Shown one piece after another: positions 61,316 through 64,000 of a stretch of DNA of 64,000 bases. The DNA comes from Pelobacter sp. Lineage in GTDB: Bacteria > Desulfobacterota > Desulfuromonadia > Geobacterales > Pseudopelobacteraceae. Location: contig JAVBXN010000024.1 of assembly GCA_030824515.1 (NCBI GenBank), positions 1-64,000 of the forward strand, written 5' to 3'. The notes beneath the pieces are model-generated. The model saw nothing but the letters and a program-made list of their open reading frames with translations, did no database searches and was not told the origin of the DNA. The position numbers were made by a program, and so were the translations under genes. Numbering within the stretch: position 1 is the stretch's first letter; every line of letters begins with the position of its first letter.

Positions 61316-61344
61316 TTGACACGTTACATTATATGGACTATATC
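61316..61344 (+). promoter_or_regulatory. sigma-70 promoter of the 7TM-HD gene
   Basis: TTGACA (61316-61321), spacer 17, TATATC (61339-61344). It lies where an upstream TTG would start, so the gene must start further down, at the ATG at 61397. Confidence 0.7.
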
Positions 61345-61396
61345 TCTATATCTAAATCTATTTCAAACACTTACACAGCATCCGGCACACTCGAAT

Positions 61397-63838
61397 ATGC
61401 CTGAACAATCAAGCAGCAACCACAATCAAAACACCCTGTCTTATTTGGGTAAACTCGGATCGAACCTCCTGGATTCAATTATCAGGAGGTTTTCAAATCC
61501 GGAGACGGCACGCCGCAACCGCTTTATTCTGCTGGTTGCGACGGCGCTGTTGTTGACCCTGACAATTCTTCCCAGCCAGCACCTCTCAACTATCTCGTAC
61601 AAAACTGGTGATATAGCCACCTCAGATATTCGCGCCACACAGGATCAGCTGGTCGAAGACCGGGCTCTGACCGAACAGCGCCGAAAAGAAGCCGGTAACG
61701 GCGCGGCGGTGGTCTACAACCTGAATGATCGCGTGCAAACAAATGTCTATGAGAAGCTGGAACAGGCTCTGGCGACGATCAAGGCCGAACGGACCAGACA
61801 GACCGAAATGAGTCCGGCCGACTGGCACAAACTGCTGCTGCCGATATTGGAGACCGAACTTAAAGGACCGGAAATCCAGGCCCTGGTCCGGATCAAGTCC
61901 AACAAAGCTTTCCTGACCAGTGCATCAACATTGTTGAATGACCTGTATAAACGCAGAATTGTTCTGGACGGCAAGGTATTTCAAAACGACGCCCGTCGCG
62001 GTGTCGAAATTGCCGACAACAATGGTCACACAATCGGGGGCGGTGACATAACCACCAGTTTCACCGACATCGGGGATGCCCGCAGGATCGTAGGCGAATG
62101 GCGCTACAACGGCCTTGGAGATGCTTCAGACAATCACCTGATATCAGAGATCATCTCCCGGATTCTGCTCCCCAATCTGTTCTATAACCGCGAAGCATCC
62201 GAGGCACGTGTCAAGACAGCCATGGAAACGGTGCGCCCGGTGCTCTTCAAGCTGCAGAAGGGTGAAATGATCGTCCGTGTCGGAGAGCGGATCACCCCGG
62301 AGCAGGCCCACAAGCTCCAGGCGATCTTCGGTGAGCAGCAGAGCGGAAACCGCCTGTTCACTGCAATCGGAACCTTCTCACTGATCATCGTGCTGTTCTA
62401 CTTCCCCTATCGCTTTGCCTGCAAGAACATCCGCAAGTTCAATCCCAGCAACAAGGATATTCTGATCATTTCATTGCTTATCACCGGCAGCTTTCTCAGC
62501 TGCAAGACATCTCTGCTGATCAGCCACAACATAGGTCCGGTATTCCCATCGATCGAAACTACCAACTACTTCTATCTGTTCCCGTTTGCAGCCGGGGCGA
62601 TGATTGTGCGGATATTCATCAACTCGGAAGTTGCGCTGGTATATTGCGCGGCGCTGGCTCCGCTTTTGGGCATTATGTTCGAAAACAACATGCTGGTAGT
62701 GATCTACTCGCTGCTGGGAAGCATCGTCGGAGCACACGGTGTCCGGCACTGCACCAGTCGCGGCACTATTTATGCCGCCGGACTGAAGGTTACGGTAGTA
62801 AACCTGGCCATGGCACTATCATTCCAGACATTCAACAACGCGATCTTCACCACCCAGACAGTTTACGTGGCTTTTTTTGCCGTACTGAGCGGCATCATCA
62901 GCGCCGGTCTGGTATCCGGGTTTGTCCCGGTGATCGAAACTCTCTTCCAGTACACTACCGACATCAAGCTGCTGGAACTGGCCAACCTGAACTCGCCGGT
63001 CCTGCGTGAACTGATGATCAAGGCTCCCGGCACCTATCACCACAGCGTGGTGGTCGGTAACCTGGTGGAAGCGGCCGCGGAATCGATCAACGCCAATCCG
63101 CTGCTGGCCAGGGTTGCGGCCTATTACCACGATATCGGCAAGGCGTCAAAAGCGCACTATTTCATCGAAAACCAGGGCGGTGAAGAGAACCGTCACGACA
63201 AGCTGGCGCCGAGCATGAGCGCGCTGATCCTGATCTCCCACATCAAGGAAGGCGCCGAATTAGCCCGTGAGAAACGGATCGGCCAGCAGATCATCGACAT
63301 CATCCGCCAGCACCACGGCACCGGGCTGATCAAGTTCTTTTATGAGCGGGCCAAGGCTCAGGCCGAAACAAACGGCAACCAGGTCGATGAAAAAGATTTC
63401 CGCTATCCGGGCCCCAAACCGCAGACACGCGAGGCCGGGATCGTGATGCTGGCCGACTGTGTCGAAGCCGCCTCCCGCACTCTGGTCAACCCTACGCCGG
63501 ACCGCATCCAGGGCATGGTCCAGAAACTCATAAACAATGTCTTTATCGACGGACAGTTGGACGAATGTGAACTTACCCTGAAGAACCTGCACGAAATAGC
63601 CAAAAGCTTCAACCGCATACTGAACGGCATCTTCCACCATCGCATCGATTATCCGGACCCGGTCCACAAGGGAGGAGGGAGCGTTCGAAAAGTTGAGGCC
63701 AACGACACTATCAACCGCGAAAACGGAGATACCACCAATGCTGATACTGATGAACAACCGCCAGAAACGCCATCGCTTCGAGAGCCGCCAGCTAAAAAAG
63801 GTAGCGGAGAGAATCTTAAGCGCCTTGGAATGTCCTGA
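61397..63838 (+). CDS. 7TM receptor with HD phosphohydrolase domain, PgpH-like
   Basis: 813 residues. A TM helix near 40-58, a 7TMR-HDED extracellular domain (VEDRALTEQRRKEAGNGAAV), then seven TMs and an HD domain with YHHSVVVGNLVEAAAE, HDIGKASKAHYFIENQ and HHGTGLIKFFYE, the HDIG-type metal site of c-di-AMP phosphodiesterases. Start after the promoter at 61316. The pgpH-ybeY pair is conserved in Geobacter and many bacteria. A role for a cyclic dinucleotide other than c-di-AMP is possible. Confidence 0.9.
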   Translation: MPEQSSSNHNQNTLSYLGKLGSNLLDSIIRRFSNPETARRNRFILLVATALLLTLTILPSQHLSTISYKTGDIATSDIRATQDQLVEDRALTEQRRKEAGNGAAVVYNLNDRVQTNVYEKLEQALATIKAERTRQTEMSPADWHKLLLPILETELKGPEIQALVRIKSNKAFLTSASTLLNDLYKRRIVLDGKVFQNDARRGVEIADNNGHTIGGGDITTSFTDIGDARRIVGEWRYNGLGDASDNHLISEIISRILLPNLFYNREASEARVKTAMETVRPVLFKLQKGEMIVRVGERITPEQAHKLQAIFGEQQSGNRLFTAIGTFSLIIVLFYFPYRFACKNIRKFNPSNKDILIISLLITGSFLSCKTSLLISHNIGPVFPSIETTNYFYLFPFAAGAMIVRIFINSEVALVYCAALAPLLGIMFENNMLVVIYSLLGSIVGAHGVRHCTSRGTIYAAGLKVTVVNLAMALSFQTFNNAIFTTQTVYVAFFAVLSGIISAGLVSGFVPVIETLFQYTTDIKLLELANLNSPVLRELMIKAPGTYHHSVVVGNLVEAAAESINANPLLARVAAYYHDIGKASKAHYFIENQGGEENRHDKLAPSMSALILISHIKEGAELAREKRIGQQIIDIIRQHHGTGLIKFFYERAKAQAETNGNQVDEKDFRYPGPKPQTREAGIVMLADCVEAASRTLVNPTPDRIQGMVQKLINNVFIDGQLDECELTLKNLHEIAKSFNRILNGIFHHRIDYPDPVHKGGGSVRKVEANDTINRENGDTTNADTDEQPPETPSLREPPAKKGSGENLKRLGMS

Positions 63839-64000
63839 CGGGACCGAACTGTCCATCTCGATTGTCGGCGACCGTTCGATACGAATCATCAACCGCGAGT
63901 ACTTGAACAAGGACCGTCCCACCAATGTGATTTCATTTTCACTACAGGAAGGGGACTGTTCCGGCATAAATCCGCTGTCCCTGGGGGACGTGGTTATTTC
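63738..64000 (+). CDS. ybeY: endoribonuclease YbeY, truncated by the window end
   Basis: The first 87 residues are visible. The ATG at 63738 lies inside the end of the 7TM-HD gene (101-base overlap), with GGAG 9 bases upstream. RIINREYLNKDRPTNVISFS is the family motif; the metal-binding HGxLHLxGyDH block would lie beyond the window. YbeY processes 16S rRNA. Confidence 0.85.
   Translation, partial: MLILMNNRQKRHRFESRQLKKVAERILSALECPDGTELSISIVGDRSIRIINREYLNKDRPTNVISFSLQEGDCSGINPLSLGDVVI

Noticed and set aside
1-64000. tRNA or rRNA genes
   Set aside because: No cloverleaf-type or rRNA-conserved stretch was noticed on either strand by eye.

Overview
The window looks like chromosomal DNA of a Geobacterales bacterium (Geobacter/Pelobacter-type Desulfuromonadota). 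The evidence is a glnD - xerC - pgpH-like - ybeY stretch, many radical SAM and Ig/FN3-dockerin-type secreted proteins, and a GEMM riboswitch of the variant (AATACTAAACC core) known from Geobacter cyclic AMP-GMP riboswitches. Most of the DNA is GC-rich. The blocks at about 16-26 kb and 34-38.8 kb are visibly more AT-rich and look acquired.

Region 1 (1-10.4 kb, minus strand): a tightly packed run of ten genes. It reads two B12-type radical SAM enzymes, a GNAT protein, an orphan protein, a GH3-type acyl-adenylating enzyme, two more radical SAM enzymes, two paralogous small membrane proteins and a MGDG-synthase-like glycosyltransferase that runs off the left edge. This looks like an undescribed (glyco)lipid or acyl-amide pathway. 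Region 2 (10.5-21 kb): a phospholipase-D-family protein, a DSP-type phosphatase, a DUF2809 protein and a creB/creC-like two-component system whose two genes are separated by five G/C-rich hairpin repeats. hicAB and a creD-like gene follow, with three accessory genes between them.

Region 3 (18-25.5 kb): small hypothetical genes (SEC-C, TPR, membrane, lipoprotein), nearly all on the minus strand and separated by attC-like palindromes. It resembles an integron cassette array without an integrase in view. Two cassettes carry the same 30-bp leader encoding a mini-ORF. A boundary segment occurs twice, next to creD and next to the gene at 25.7 kb.

Region 4 (27.3-44.5 kb, minus strand): the strongest candidate for a new system. 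A type II fatty-acid/polyketide gene set (ketosynthase, active-site-less ketosynthase partner, FabZ-like dehydratase, two ketoreductase-like SDRs, unusual ACP, LolA/DUF1571-type protein, nitroreductase, hydrolase, two membrane proteins) is co-directional, often with 4-bp stop/start overlaps, with two radical SAM enzymes that have tetraether-lipid-synthase-like cysteine layouts and with a Tat-type metallophosphoesterase. Into this set is inserted a two-ATPase module (one with a TPR tail) plus a higBA toxin-antitoxin pair, each with its own palindromic operator.

Region 5 (44.5-64 kb): DUF3999/DUF2339 membrane genes with two tiny paralogous membrane proteins (one of 57 aa), an ECF sigma/anti-sigma pair with a sigma-E-like promoter, glnD and a VF530 gene. 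Next comes a CRP-type site followed by a cGAMP-type riboswitch controlling an Ig-repeat secreted protein, a Crp/Fnr regulator and a secreted beta-propeller protein. The window ends with xerC, a 7TM-HD phosphodiesterase and the start of ybeY.
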